From: Flavobacterium gawalongense
GTDB taxonomy: Bacteria > Bacteroidota > Bacteroidia > Flavobacteriales > Flavobacteriaceae
NCBI RefSeq assembly: GCF_007097265.1
Contig: NZ_VJZP01000007.1
Location: 1 to 64,000 of the forward strand
DNA length: 64,000 nt
Reading direction: 5' to 3'
Shown here: piece after piece, positions 9,446 through 18,982 of the stretch
Layout: each line of letters begins with the position of its first letter
Position numbering within the stretch: the stretch's first letter is position 1
The notes under the pieces: model-generated
The model's input: only the letters and a program-made list of their open reading frames with translations
What the model was told of the DNA's origin: nothing
The model's database searches: none
Program-made: the position numbers and the translations under genes

Positions 9446-9703
9446 TTATTTGTCGATAGAACCCAGAACACGCTTCATGAAACCGTTTAAAGCTTCTTTT
9501 TTATCAGTTCCGGTTTTTACCAGTTTGTTAACTTCTAAAGCGCCATACATATTAGAAATTAATTCACCAATTACATCTAATTCTTCATCTTTCAATGTAG
9601 TAATTTCAGTCATTGCTTCCAAAACTTCAATTGTTTCTATGATATAATCTTCATCATTTTCTTCTATAAACTGCGTTAAATGCTTAATTACCGGTAATTT
9701 CAT
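9446..9703 (-). CDS. Small acidic protein (DUF6952-like)
   Basis: An 85-residue acidic helical protein with no signal peptide, membrane segment or catalytic motif. I match it to a conserved flavobacterial family (DUF6952) mainly by its place as third gene after a 2-Cys peroxiredoxin and a thioredoxin-like protein. Function unknown; context suggests a role with the peroxide-defence pair. Confidence 0.7.
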   Translation of the reverse strand: MKLPVIKHLTQFIEENDEDYIIETIEVLEAMTEITTLKDEELDVIGELISNMYGALEVNKLVKTGTDKKEALNGFMKRVLGSIDK

Positions 9704-9811
9704 ATTTTTTTGTTTAAAGTTTAAAAAAGTTTAAGGTTTATAGGTTGCTATTGAACATTATGCTTTGAGCTTAACATTAAACTTTATAGCATTGTTGCTC
9801 AACTTTAAACT

Positions 9812-10120
9812 TTAAACAATTTCGTTTACTAATTCAATCAGTACTTCTTGTTTATTGGTTTGCGTTTCGTTTACTAATTTCCCATTTACAAAAGTGGCAA
9901 AAGTTGGTAAATTACTCACATTAGCTAATTTTCTTGATTCAGGAAAATTTTCAGCATCAACAAGAGCAAAAGTAATTGTTTCGTTTTCTGAAGCTAATTT
10001 TTTGAATTTTGGTTTCATAATACGACAATTTCCACACCATGAAGCCGAAAATTGAACTACAACTTTCTCGTCTTTTGCAATTAAATCCTGTAACGTATCT
10101 TCGTTTAATTCGATTAACAT
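9812..10120 (-). CDS. Thioredoxin-family protein
   Basis: A 102-residue single-domain thioredoxin fold protein, cytosolic (no signal peptide). The active site is WCGNC (C29, C32) in place of the classic WCGPC, and the cis-proline region is NLPTFATF. It lies between the peroxiredoxin and the small acidic protein and is probably the dedicated reductant of that peroxiredoxin. Confidence 0.92.
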   Translation of the reverse strand: MLIELNEDTLQDLIAKDEKVVVQFSASWCGNCRIMKPKFKKLASENETITFALVDAENFPESRKLANVSNLPTFATFVNGKLVNETQTNKQEVLIELVNEIV

Positions 10121-10207
10121 AATTTTAAAATTTCAAAAATCAATAGCAATATCAATAGTCAATATTTAGTATTGAAATTGATTATTGCCATTGAAATTGT
10201 TATTGAA

Positions 10208-10846
10208 CTAGTTTAAACTCAAGTATTCTGCAGTACTTTTTCTGTCAGCGCTCATTGCTTCTTTTCCAGCTTCCCAGTTTGCAGGACAAACTTCACCTTT
10301 TTCTTGAATATGTGTGTAAGCATCAACCATACGTAAGTATTCGTTTACGTTACGACCTAATGGCATATCGTTTACACTTTCGTGGAAAATTTTTCCTTCT
10401 TCGTCAATAAGGTAAGTAGCTCTGTAAGTTACATTAGATCCTTCAATAATAATAGAATCAGTATCTTCACTGTAGCTAGTTGATTCAACATCAAGAATTC
10501 CTAAGATGTTTGATAAGTTTCTGTTAGTATCAGCAAGAATTGGGTACGTAACTCCTTCAATTCCACCATTATTTTTTGGAGTGTTTAACCAAGCAAAATG
10601 TACTTCATTTGTATCACAAGAAGCTCCTATAACAATTGTATTTCTTTTTTCGAATTCCGGTAGCGCCGCTTGAAAAGCATGTAATTCAGTTGGACATACG
10701 AATGTAAAATCTTTCGGGTACCAAAACAAAAGTACTTTTTTGTTGTTTTTTGTAGCTTCTTCGAAAATATTGATTTTTAAATTATCACCCATTTCTGAGA
10801 TAGCGTCTATTGCAATGCTTGGGAATTTTTTTCCTACTAATGACAT
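10208..10846 (-). CDS. Typical 2-Cys peroxiredoxin (AhpC/Prx1 type)
   Basis: A 212-residue peroxidase for H2O2 and alkyl hydroperoxides. The peroxidatic cysteine is C51 in FTFVCPTE and the resolving cysteine is C187 in GEVCPANW. It is first of a three-gene leftward operon with the thioredoxin-like and the small acidic protein. The gap to the next gene contains an imperfect inverted repeat (10141-10193) that may affect downstream expression. Confidence 0.95.
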   Translation of the reverse strand: MSLVGKKFPSIAIDAISEMGDNLKINIFEEATKNNKKVLLFWYPKDFTFVCPTELHAFQAALPEFEKRNTIVIGASCDTNEVHFAWLNTPKNNGGIEGVTYPILADTNRNLSNILGILDVESTSYSEDTDSIIIEGSNVTYRATYLIDEEGKIFHESVNDMPLGRNVNEYLRMVDAYTHIQEKGEVCPANWEAGKEAMSADRKSTAEYLSLN

Positions 10847-10987
10847 ATTATTTATTTTTAGTTAATTTTTTTTGATGGTGCAAAAATAGCCTAAACAGAG
10901 GATTTGAAACAATAAGATTTGATTATAAATATTTATTTACGAATAAAAATTTCTTATAATGGATGCTTTTGAAATTAAAGAAGCTAA

Positions 10988-12598
10988 TTAGACACCACTA
11001 ACAATCACAGGAAGAGTACCTTTACAGTTGGTGTTTTCTAAAAGTTGTTCGGCTGCGGTTTCTTGAAATTCTGTAAAATCTTGATACATTTGAATGATTC
11101 CCAAAGCGTGCTTTAAATTTGGGATAACTTGAAGTGAATATGGGTTCCCAAAAACATATAAAACACATTTTTTGGTGGTAAATAAGTTACCCAAAAACTG
11201 AAGTACTGAATCCTCAATATCAAAATTATGTAAAGGTTTTGCCTTTGGAACAAACAAAGAAATGATAAGGGTATCAAAACGGGTTAATGCCTTTTCTAAT
11301 TCATTTAATGTCAAATCACTTCCCGTTTCATAACAAAATTCAGCAGAAGGCAAGGCAGCTGTCAAGCTTTTAAAAAATGCATTATCAGTGTTTTTATAGA
11401 GGCTAAGTTTGGCGAGATCCTCTCTGTTTTTAGCATCAAAAACAGTGACAGTATTGTTGTTGTCTTTAATTTTTGTAATGCATTTTTGAGCAATTTTACG
11501 ATTTAAAGCAGAAGTGGTTTCAAAATCAAAATCACTTTCCGAAAGGTTTGGTAAATGGAGTTTTCCGTCTACAATACCCGCTTTTTGTTTGCATTTCCAC
11601 AATCTGTTAAAACTGGCTTCAATTCGCTGTGGAGTTGCATTTTTTACTATTTCCTGAATTCCTTCCGGTACATTTTCGGCAAAACACAAAACATCATTTC
11701 CGGCATTGAAAGCTTCCCATTCCAGTTGTCCTTTTTTCTCGTATAATTTGGAGACGCTGTGCATATTCAAAGCATCCGAAATTACCAAACCATCATAACC
11801 TAATTGCTTTCGCAAAAGTGTTTCAATTACCGATTTTGATAATGTAGCTGATGTATCTTTTCCGGAATTCAAAGCAGGAACAGCCAAATGACCAATCATA
11901 ATCGAATCGACATTGTTTTCAATACCTTTTAGGAAAGGATATAGTTCATTGGATAATAATTCGGCTAATGTTTCTTCTAAAACGGGTAATCCTAAATGCG
12001 AATCGACATTCGTATTTCCATGTCCTGGGAAATGTTTGAGACAACCTAAAATGCCAACCTCATTCATTCCTTTCAAATATTCAAGGGCAAAATCAGCTAC
12101 TTTTTCTTTATTCTCACCAAAGGAACGATAGCCAATTACCGGATTATTCGGGTTATTATTGATGTCTGCTAAGGGCGCTAAATTATAATGGATTCCAACT
12201 GATTTTAAGTCCAAACCTATTTGTTTTCCAACTTCGTAAACCAAATGTTTTTCACTTTCAGGTAAAGCGCCAAGGGTAATGGCATAAGGATATTGGGGTG
12301 TTTTTTCGACGCGCATCGCCAATCCCCATTCGGCATCAATACTCATTAATAAAGGAGTGGTGGCACAGTTTTGATAGCGAACAATGAGTGCTGCCAAACG
12401 CTGAAAACTATCATCATTTAAAACTACTTTTTTCTTGGTTTCATAATTGGTTGCGGCACTGGCTCGGCTATGAAAAAAAGTCAATCCGCCTATATTGTAA
12501 TCTCTAATTAATCGTTCCGTTTCTTGAATGTTTTCTTCAGTGTCGTTTATGAAAACGGCAGGAAAGAAAAATTGCCCTATTTTTTGTTCTAATGTCAT
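10988..12598 (-). CDS. nagZ: Glycoside hydrolase family 3, beta-N-acetylhexosaminidase (NagZ-like)
   Basis: A 536-residue enzyme whose N-terminal 340 residues are a GH3 TIM barrel. The NagZ hallmark loop KHFPGHG followed by DSH carries the Asp-His acid/base dyad, and the nucleophile Asp is in VISDALNM. The C-terminal 190 residues form a second domain absent from short Gram-negative NagZ but common in Bacteroidota. No signal peptide is evident, so it is probably cytosolic, removing GlcNAc from imported muropeptides. It lies downstream of an AmpG-like permease and a GHL10 hydrolase. Confidence 0.88.
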   Translation of the reverse strand: MTLEQKIGQFFFPAVFINDTEENIQETERLIRDYNIGGLTFFHSRASAATNYETKKKVVLNDDSFQRLAALIVRYQNCATTPLLMSIDAEWGLAMRVEKTPQYPYAITLGALPESEKHLVYEVGKQIGLDLKSVGIHYNLAPLADINNNPNNPVIGYRSFGENKEKVADFALEYLKGMNEVGILGCLKHFPGHGNTNVDSHLGLPVLEETLAELLSNELYPFLKGIENNVDSIMIGHLAVPALNSGKDTSATLSKSVIETLLRKQLGYDGLVISDALNMHSVSKLYEKKGQLEWEAFNAGNDVLCFAENVPEGIQEIVKNATPQRIEASFNRLWKCKQKAGIVDGKLHLPNLSESDFDFETTSALNRKIAQKCITKIKDNNNTVTVFDAKNREDLAKLSLYKNTDNAFFKSLTAALPSAEFCYETGSDLTLNELEKALTRFDTLIISLFVPKAKPLHNFDIEDSVLQFLGNLFTTKKCVLYVFGNPYSLQVIPNLKHALGIIQMYQDFTEFQETAAEQLLENTNCKGTLPVIVSGV

Positions 12599-12708
12599 TT
12601 AACAATAGTTTTTAACCATATAAGAAATGTAAGTTCATATAAAAAAAGTAAAGATAAACTCTTCAATGAACTTATATGCCTTATGTGGTTGATGAAAATA
12701 TATGTTTT

Positions 12709-13983
12709 TTATTCTTGCTCTGATTTTTTTCCAAAATCGGAAGGGAAAATTAAAAATCTGGAAAGTATTAATCCCGGTATTGTGGCTAAAAATACCCAAA
12801 TAAAGAAATTGCCATAACCCAAATATTCCTGAATAAAACCGCTCAACATTCCCGGAAGCATCATTCCCAAAGCCATAAACCCTGTTGCAATAGAGTAGTG
12901 GGACGTTTTAGATTCACCATCAGCCACATAAATTAAATACATCATGAAAGCAGCAAAACCAAAACCATATCCAAATTGTTCCGCGATTACCGTTAGATAA
13001 ATATAAAAAACGGAACCAGGATGAAAATAAGAAAGTAAAATGAATCCTATTATTGGTAAGTGCATTGCTAAAATCATGGGCAGCATCCATTTGCCTAATC
13101 CATCTTTGGAAATGACGATACCACCTAAAATTCCGCCAACAGTAAGTGATATTACACCAAAGGTTCCATAAATAACCCCAACATCCTGAGTAGTTAAACC
13201 CATTCCGCCTACAGACGTAGGGTCGATTAAAAAAGGAGTTAACATTTTTAATAATTGGGATTCACCCAACCTAAATAATAAGATAAAAGCGAGAATCAAA
13301 CCAATTTGTTTCTTTTGAAAAAAAGTAGCAAAAACAATTCCGAAACTCTTATGCGGAACCGATTCAGTTTCGTTTTCTACGATTTTTGTTTCCGTTTTTG
13401 GAGTGGAAAAATAATTGTAAATCGTAATCACAGCCATAATCAATGCAACAACAACCATCGTATAGGACCATGCTTTTTGTTTATCGCCATATTCTTGTTC
13501 GAGATATCCTGCAATTACCACGATTAGTCCATTTCCGGTAAGCATTGAAAGACGATAAAATGTACTTCTGATTCCAAGGAAAAACGATTGCTGTTCCTTT
13601 TCTAAAGCCAACATATAAAATCCATCACTCGCTACATCATTCGAGGCTGATGCAAATGCGGCAACCCAAAAAACAGCTAAACTAATTATAAAAAAATTAC
13701 TCAAAGGAATCGTTAATCCCACAATTAAAAAAGCAATGGAAATTAGTAATTGCATGCTTAAAAACCACTTTCTTTTAGTCGAATAAATGTCAATAAACGG
13801 GCTCCATAATGGCTTAATAACCCATGGTAAATAGAGTAAACTGGTATAAATTCCGATATCTTCATTATTGATACCAAGGTTTTTATACATTATGACTGAT
13901 ACCGAAATAATAATGGCGTAAGGTAAGCCGGAAGCAAAGTTTAAAAAAGGAATCCAATACCAAGGTCTATTGTCTGTTTTCAT
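12709..13983 (-). CDS. AmpG-like MFS muropeptide permease
   Basis: A 424-residue, twelve-helix major facilitator transporter. The opening resembles AmpG (FASGLPYAI, then a LPWVIKPLWSPFID block at about residues 51-64). AmpG proteins import anhydro-muropeptides for recycling. That substrate is an inference from this similarity and from the neighbours: NagZ downstream (110 bp) and the GHL10 hydrolase upstream (28 bp). A sugar transporter of the same family is the main alternative. Confidence 0.8.
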   Translation of the reverse strand: MKTDNRPWYWIPFLNFASGLPYAIIISVSVIMYKNLGINNEDIGIYTSLLYLPWVIKPLWSPFIDIYSTKRKWFLSMQLLISIAFLIVGLTIPLSNFFIISLAVFWVAAFASASNDVASDGFYMLALEKEQQSFFLGIRSTFYRLSMLTGNGLIVVIAGYLEQEYGDKQKAWSYTMVVVALIMAVITIYNYFSTPKTETKIVENETESVPHKSFGIVFATFFQKKQIGLILAFILLFRLGESQLLKMLTPFLIDPTSVGGMGLTTQDVGVIYGTFGVISLTVGGILGGIVISKDGLGKWMLPMILAMHLPIIGFILLSYFHPGSVFYIYLTVIAEQFGYGFGFAAFMMYLIYVADGESKTSHYSIATGFMALGMMLPGMLSGFIQEYLGYGNFFIWVFLATIPGLILSRFLIFPSDFGKKSEQE

Positions 13984-14011
13984 TTATAGCGGATTATATT
14001 CAATTTAAATT

Positions 14012-15544
14012 TTATAGTGTGAAATTTACTAAAGTCGGTTGGCTTTCATTACCATAAAAATCGATGAATGTAATGGCGCAGGTTGTATTTTTGTCTAATT
14101 TATAGGTTGGAATTACAACTTCAACAGTATCAATATTGTCTTTAAATGCTATTTTGTCAATAATTTGGCTTGGATCATTGACGTCAATTTTCGAATTGAA
14201 TTTGGCTCCATAAACCATAACATAACGCACTTTACTGTATAAAGGATATTTAACATTAAAGCTTGAAGAAATAGGATTTACCAAAATACTGTTCGCTGTG
14301 GGTACGATGACCATTTTTTTGATAGAATTTGGAACCACAGTAGGAAGTGCAGGGTATTTGTATTGGTTTTCTATCAATAATTGCGCAACGTTTTGATTTC
14401 TGTTCAAAAATGATTTGGCACTAAAAAAGGCATTACCTTGAACGTTTTTGTAGGTTCTGGTAATATCTATTTGATTCGGGATTTCATTGGGATTATTCCA
14501 TTTTTTATCGGAATCCGTATTGATTTTATAGGTTCCGTTTCCGATATAAACAGCCGTGTTTTTTGAGTTTTCAGACCACCAACGCAGTAGTTTTGAATAG
14601 GAAGCTTTTGGATGATCCATGCTCCAGTATAATTGTGGAACGATGTAGTCAATCCATTTATTTTCCATCCATGCTAAAGGATCTGCAAACAAATCGTCAT
14701 AATTAGTCTGACCAGACTCCGTTTCAGAACCTTTTGGGTCTACTGATTTGTTTCTCCAAACCCCAAAAGGGCTGATGCCAAATTGTACCCAAGGTTTTAT
14801 GTTTTTTATCGAAAGGGAAACACATTTCACGAAAGTATTCACATTGGAACGTCTCCAATCTTCTAAACTCAATCCATTTCCGTATTTTTTGAAAGAATCG
14901 GCATCATTAAATTGTTCTCCTTTTATTTTGTATGGGTAAAAATAATCATCAAAATGAATAGCATCGATGTCATATTTTTCTACAACTTCTTCAACTATGG
15001 ACAATAAATGGTTTTGAACTTCTGGCAGTGCCGGATTGTAATAATATTTACCTCCGTATTTAATCATCCATTCCGGATGTTGGTAAAAATCATGTTTAGG
15101 ACTTAAAATAGCCGTGTTCAAGTCCATTGTGGCGCGATACGGATTTAACCAAGCGTGAAATTCAAAACCTCTGGCGTGCGTTTCGTTTATCATCCATGCC
15201 AATGTGTCAAAATAGGGTTTCGGTGCTTGACCTTCTTTTCCGGTCAAAAAGCGAGACCATGGCGCTAATTCCGTTGGATAAAAGGCGTCACCAACACTTC
15301 GAATCTGGACAATTACGGCATTGTAATTTAATTTTTTATAAGTATCTAAAATTTCAATAAAATCGGCTTTTTGTTTTGCAGTGTTATCCGTACTGCTTTT
15401 TGGCCAGTCAATATTAACAACGGTGGCTATCCAAACGGCTCTAAATTCATTTTTAGGATTTGCAGCAAATTGTTGCGCGTTACTATTCCAAAGAGAAAGT
15501 AAAAAGAACGAAATAAGGAATATGGCGTGCTTGAAATTTTTCAT
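14012..15544 (-). CDS. Secreted GHL10/DUF187 glycosyl hydrolase (DigH/YddW-like)
   Basis: A 510-residue exported protein: signal peptide at residues 1-23 (IFLISFFLLSLWNSNAQ), then a GHL10 TIM barrel (about 30-350) with the acidic strand motifs IDAIHFDDYFYPY and WVQFGISPFGVW, then a beta-rich C-terminal region. E. coli DigH of this family cleaves peptidoglycan strands stripped of stem peptides. Being first in an operon with an AmpG-like permease and NagZ supports a role in wall turnover and recovery. Catalytic specificity is inferred. Confidence 0.85.
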   Translation of the reverse strand: MKNFKHAIFLISFFLLSLWNSNAQQFAANPKNEFRAVWIATVVNIDWPKSSTDNTAKQKADFIEILDTYKKLNYNAVIVQIRSVGDAFYPTELAPWSRFLTGKEGQAPKPYFDTLAWMINETHARGFEFHAWLNPYRATMDLNTAILSPKHDFYQHPEWMIKYGGKYYYNPALPEVQNHLLSIVEEVVEKYDIDAIHFDDYFYPYKIKGEQFNDADSFKKYGNGLSLEDWRRSNVNTFVKCVSLSIKNIKPWVQFGISPFGVWRNKSVDPKGSETESGQTNYDDLFADPLAWMENKWIDYIVPQLYWSMDHPKASYSKLLRWWSENSKNTAVYIGNGTYKINTDSDKKWNNPNEIPNQIDITRTYKNVQGNAFFSAKSFLNRNQNVAQLLIENQYKYPALPTVVPNSIKKMVIVPTANSILVNPISSSFNVKYPLYSKVRYVMVYGAKFNSKIDVNDPSQIIDKIAFKDNIDTVEVVIPTYKLDKNTTCAITFIDFYGNESQPTLVNFTL

Positions 15545-15738
15545 TATTATTTAATTTATAAAGTATTCAAAAATAGTTTTTTTAGTGAAATTTACCAGAT
15601 AAAATGGTTATAAAATTTGTCTTATTTTACTAGCGCAATTTCTTTGCCAAAATGTTTTTAAATTGAACTTTCCATCAAACAATAAAACTTTTTGAATTTT
15701 TCGTATTTGATTTTTTAATTTATAATCGGCTATATATT

Positions 15739-15746
15739 TATATTTG
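15739..15746 (+). promoter_or_regulatory. Putative Bacteroidota -7 box for the 971-residue oxidoreductase
   Basis: TATATTTG fits the consensus TAnnTTTG, 50 bp upstream of the start codon. No convincing -33 box is seen. Confidence 0.4.
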
Positions 15747-15796
15747 TCAAATAATGCTGCAGTATCAGTGTTTTATAAAATATAATGTATTAAGCC

Positions 15797-18712
15797 ATGT
15801 TAACCTCACTTGAATTACAACAATTATCCCAATCATTAGAAGGAACACTTTTATATGATGAACTTCATAAAACGATTTACGCAACTGACGCTTCAGCTTA
15901 TAGAATTATGCCACTTGCTGTGGCGATTCCAAAATCAGAAGAAGATATTGTCAAAATTATTCGCTTTGCAGCCAAAAATAAGATTTCAATCACGCCTAGA
16001 ACTGCCGGGACTTCATTAGCAGGGCAAACGGTTGGTAACGGAATTATTGTGGATGTTTCGAAACATTTCACTAAGATTATTGCTTTTGACCCAATAAAAA
16101 AGACGGTTACGGTACAACCAGGAGTGATTCGGGATGAACTGAATTTATTCTTAAAACCTCACGGTTTGTTTTTTGGACCCAATACTTCTACGTCAAATCG
16201 ATGTATGATAGGAGGAATGGTAGGGAATAATTCATCGGGGACCACATCGATACGCTATGGCGTAACCCGAGACAAAATAGTGGAATTAAAAGCGGTTTTG
16301 AGTGATGGCAGTGCAACGGTATTCAAAGATATGACTTCGGAAGAATTCATTGAAAAAACAAAAGGGAATACACTTGAGAATACCATTTATAAGACCATTT
16401 ACGAGGAACTTTCGAATACAGAAAACCAAAGAGAAATTATAAAGGAGTTTCCAAAGCCTGAAATTCACAGGCGAAATACGGGTTATGCGATAGATTTATT
16501 ATTGAAATCGGAACTGTTTTCAGGAACTGAAAAAACGATAAACTTAGGGAAATTACTTTGCGGAAGCGAGGGAACTTTAGCATTTACGACTGAAATTACT
16601 TTGAAAGTGGATGATTTACCGCCAACAAATAATGTCATGGTGGTAGCCCATTTTCATACCATTCAGGAAAGTTTAGAAGCCGTTGTTACTGCGATGAAAC
16701 ATCATCTCTATACGTGTGAATTGATGGATGACACCATTCTGAATTGTACCAAAACCAATAGAGAGCAAGCCAAAAACAGATTTTTTATACAAGGAGAACC
16801 AAAGGCAGTTATCATGCTCGAAGTGGCTTCGCATCACAGTATGGAAGATGCCGAAAGACAAGCAAATGCTTTGATAGCTGATCTTGAGCAGCATAATTTT
16901 GGGTATGCCTTACCCAAAATTTACGGATCTGATATTGATAAAATAAATGAGTTGCGAAAAGCGGGTCTCGGACTTTTAGGAAGTATTGTAGGAGATAATA
17001 AAGCGGCAGATTCTATAGAGGATACCGCTGTTGAGTTGAGTGATTTGCCCAATTATATTGCCGAGTTCTCCGCTATGATGCAGCGTCATGGTCAGAGCGC
17101 CATTTATTATGCACATGCCGGAGCTGGAGAAATTCACTTGCGACCTGTTTTAAATTTAAAAACTAAAGAAGGATTACACCAATTTAGAAACATCGCAACC
17201 GAAGTGGCTATTTTAGTAAAAAAATATAGAGGTTCATTGAGCGGGGAACATGGAGACGGAATCGTGCGTGGAGAGTTTTTGCCTTTTATGATTGGGGACA
17301 AGAATTATGAATTATTAAAACGAATAAAAAATGCCTTTGATCCGAATACAATTTTAAATGTTGGAAAAATTGTAAACGCCTTCAAAATGGACGAAAACCT
17401 TAGGGTGGAAGCGGGCAGGGTGGAACCGGATATAAAAACGATTCAGGATTTTTCGGATAGTATGGGGATTTTGCGTGCGGCTGAGAAATGCAATGGTTCC
17501 GGCGATTGCAGAAAATTACCTTCGGCAGGCGGTACTTTATGTCCAAGTTATCGCGCCACACGAAACGAAAAAGACACCACTCGTGCAAGAGCCAATGCGT
17601 TGAGAGAATATTTGACGCATTCAGAAAAAGACAATAAGTTCAATCACGAAGAATTATATAAAGTTTTCGAATTGTGTGTGAGCTGTAAAGCTTGTGCCAG
17701 TGAATGTCCCAGTAATGTAGATGTTGCGGCACTGAAATCGGAGTTTTTGTATCAATATCAAAAAGCAAAGGGATTTACGCTACGGAATAAAATATTTGCT
17801 TTCAATTCGAAAATCAATAACCTAGGAAGCATTTTTCCTTCGCTTACTAATTTCATGGTTAATTTACCTTTGGTGAAAAAGAGCATGGGAATTGCTCCAA
17901 AAAGGGAAGTTCCTTTATTGGCTCCAACTACTTTTAGAAAATGGTATGAAAAAAACAAATCAAAAGCACAAAATAATTCTTTTGCAAACGGGAAAGTATA
18001 TTTATTTTGTGATGAATTTACTAATTTTTATGATGTTTCAGTTGGGGTTGATGCGTATGAATTATTGACAAGAATAGGATATGAAGTCATTGTAGTTGAT
18101 CATGAGGAAAGCGGAAGAGCCTTTATTTCGAAAGGTTTTCTGGAAGAAGCAAAAGCAATAGCCAATATAAACGTAGCTGTTTTTTCAACTATTATTACTG
18201 CCGATTGTCCGTTGATAGGAATAGAGCCATCGGCGATATTGACTTTTAGAGATGAATACATCCGATTAGCAGATGATAAAGAAAATGCCGAAAAACTAGC
18301 TCAAAATGTATTTACAATTGAAGAGTTTTTCAAAAAAGAGATTGCGATTGGAAAAATTCATTCGGATCAATTTTCTGATGTTGAGAAAACAATAAAAATT
18401 CACGGACATTGTCATCAAAAGTCATTGAGCACCATTGAAGCGACTTTTGCGATGTTGAATTTGCCAAAAAATAGTTTGGTTACCATTTACAATTCGGGTT
18501 GTTGTGGTATGGCAGGTTCTTTTGGTTATGAAAAAGAACATTATGACATCAGCATGCAAATGGGTGAGGATACCTTGTTTCCAAAAATTAGAGCAACCGA
18601 TGCAACAGTAGCAATTGCTGCCGCAGGGACCAGTTGCCGTCATCAGATTTTTGATGGAACAAATAGAAAAGCCCTGCATCCGGTTACTATTCTGAAGAGT
18701 TGTCTAAAATAA
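15797..18712 (+). CDS. FAD-binding / Fe-S oxidoreductase (YdiJ-like D-2-hydroxyacid dehydrogenase)
   Basis: A 971-residue fusion. Residues 1-540 are a GlcD-type flavoprotein with the PCMH FAD loop (RTAGTSLAGQ, GGMVGNNSSGT) and C-terminal FAD-oxidase domain (SGEHGDGIVRGEF). The rest is a GlpC-like Fe-S module with a CNGSGDC region near 564, a 4Fe-4S motif CVSCKACASECP at about 626-637, and CCG-type segments HGHCHQ (near 868) and SGCCGMAG (near 901). E. coli YdiJ, with the same layout, oxidises D-2-hydroxyglutarate; D-lactate is the other likely substrate. Electrons probably pass to the quinone pool. It appears to be a single-gene unit. Confidence 0.88.
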   Translation: MLTSLELQQLSQSLEGTLLYDELHKTIYATDASAYRIMPLAVAIPKSEEDIVKIIRFAAKNKISITPRTAGTSLAGQTVGNGIIVDVSKHFTKIIAFDPIKKTVTVQPGVIRDELNLFLKPHGLFFGPNTSTSNRCMIGGMVGNNSSGTTSIRYGVTRDKIVELKAVLSDGSATVFKDMTSEEFIEKTKGNTLENTIYKTIYEELSNTENQREIIKEFPKPEIHRRNTGYAIDLLLKSELFSGTEKTINLGKLLCGSEGTLAFTTEITLKVDDLPPTNNVMVVAHFHTIQESLEAVVTAMKHHLYTCELMDDTILNCTKTNREQAKNRFFIQGEPKAVIMLEVASHHSMEDAERQANALIADLEQHNFGYALPKIYGSDIDKINELRKAGLGLLGSIVGDNKAADSIEDTAVELSDLPNYIAEFSAMMQRHGQSAIYYAHAGAGEIHLRPVLNLKTKEGLHQFRNIATEVAILVKKYRGSLSGEHGDGIVRGEFLPFMIGDKNYELLKRIKNAFDPNTILNVGKIVNAFKMDENLRVEAGRVEPDIKTIQDFSDSMGILRAAEKCNGSGDCRKLPSAGGTLCPSYRATRNEKDTTRARANALREYLTHSEKDNKFNHEELYKVFELCVSCKACASECPSNVDVAALKSEFLYQYQKAKGFTLRNKIFAFNSKINNLGSIFPSLTNFMVNLPLVKKSMGIAPKREVPLLAPTTFRKWYEKNKSKAQNNSFANGKVYLFCDEFTNFYDVSVGVDAYELLTRIGYEVIVVDHEESGRAFISKGFLEEAKAIANINVAVFSTIITADCPLIGIEPSAILTFRDEYIRLADDKENAEKLAQNVFTIEEFFKKEIAIGKIHSDQFSDVEKTIKIHGHCHQKSLSTIEATFAMLNLPKNSLVTIYNSGCCGMAGSFGYEKEHYDISMQMGEDTLFPKIRATDATVAIAAAGTSCRHQIFDGTNRKALHPVTILKSCLK

Positions 18713-18982
18713 CAATTCGATTCAGTAAAATAAAATTAAAAAGGAGTGTTTAGGAAAATACATATTTTTTATTTTAACTTATTTTAAAGTGTATTTAGCT
18801 TTTTTTGGTTGTTAAAATTTTTAATTTGACTTTTTTTTGAAAAAAAATAAAAAAAATGGCTGAAGAGATATTATTAATTCAATTTGTTTTATACTTTTGA
18901 ATTTTTAAGATTACTTTAATTATTAGCAAAATAAGAGCATAAAATTTACAATATATTAATTTTTAATGATAAAATTTAGAAT

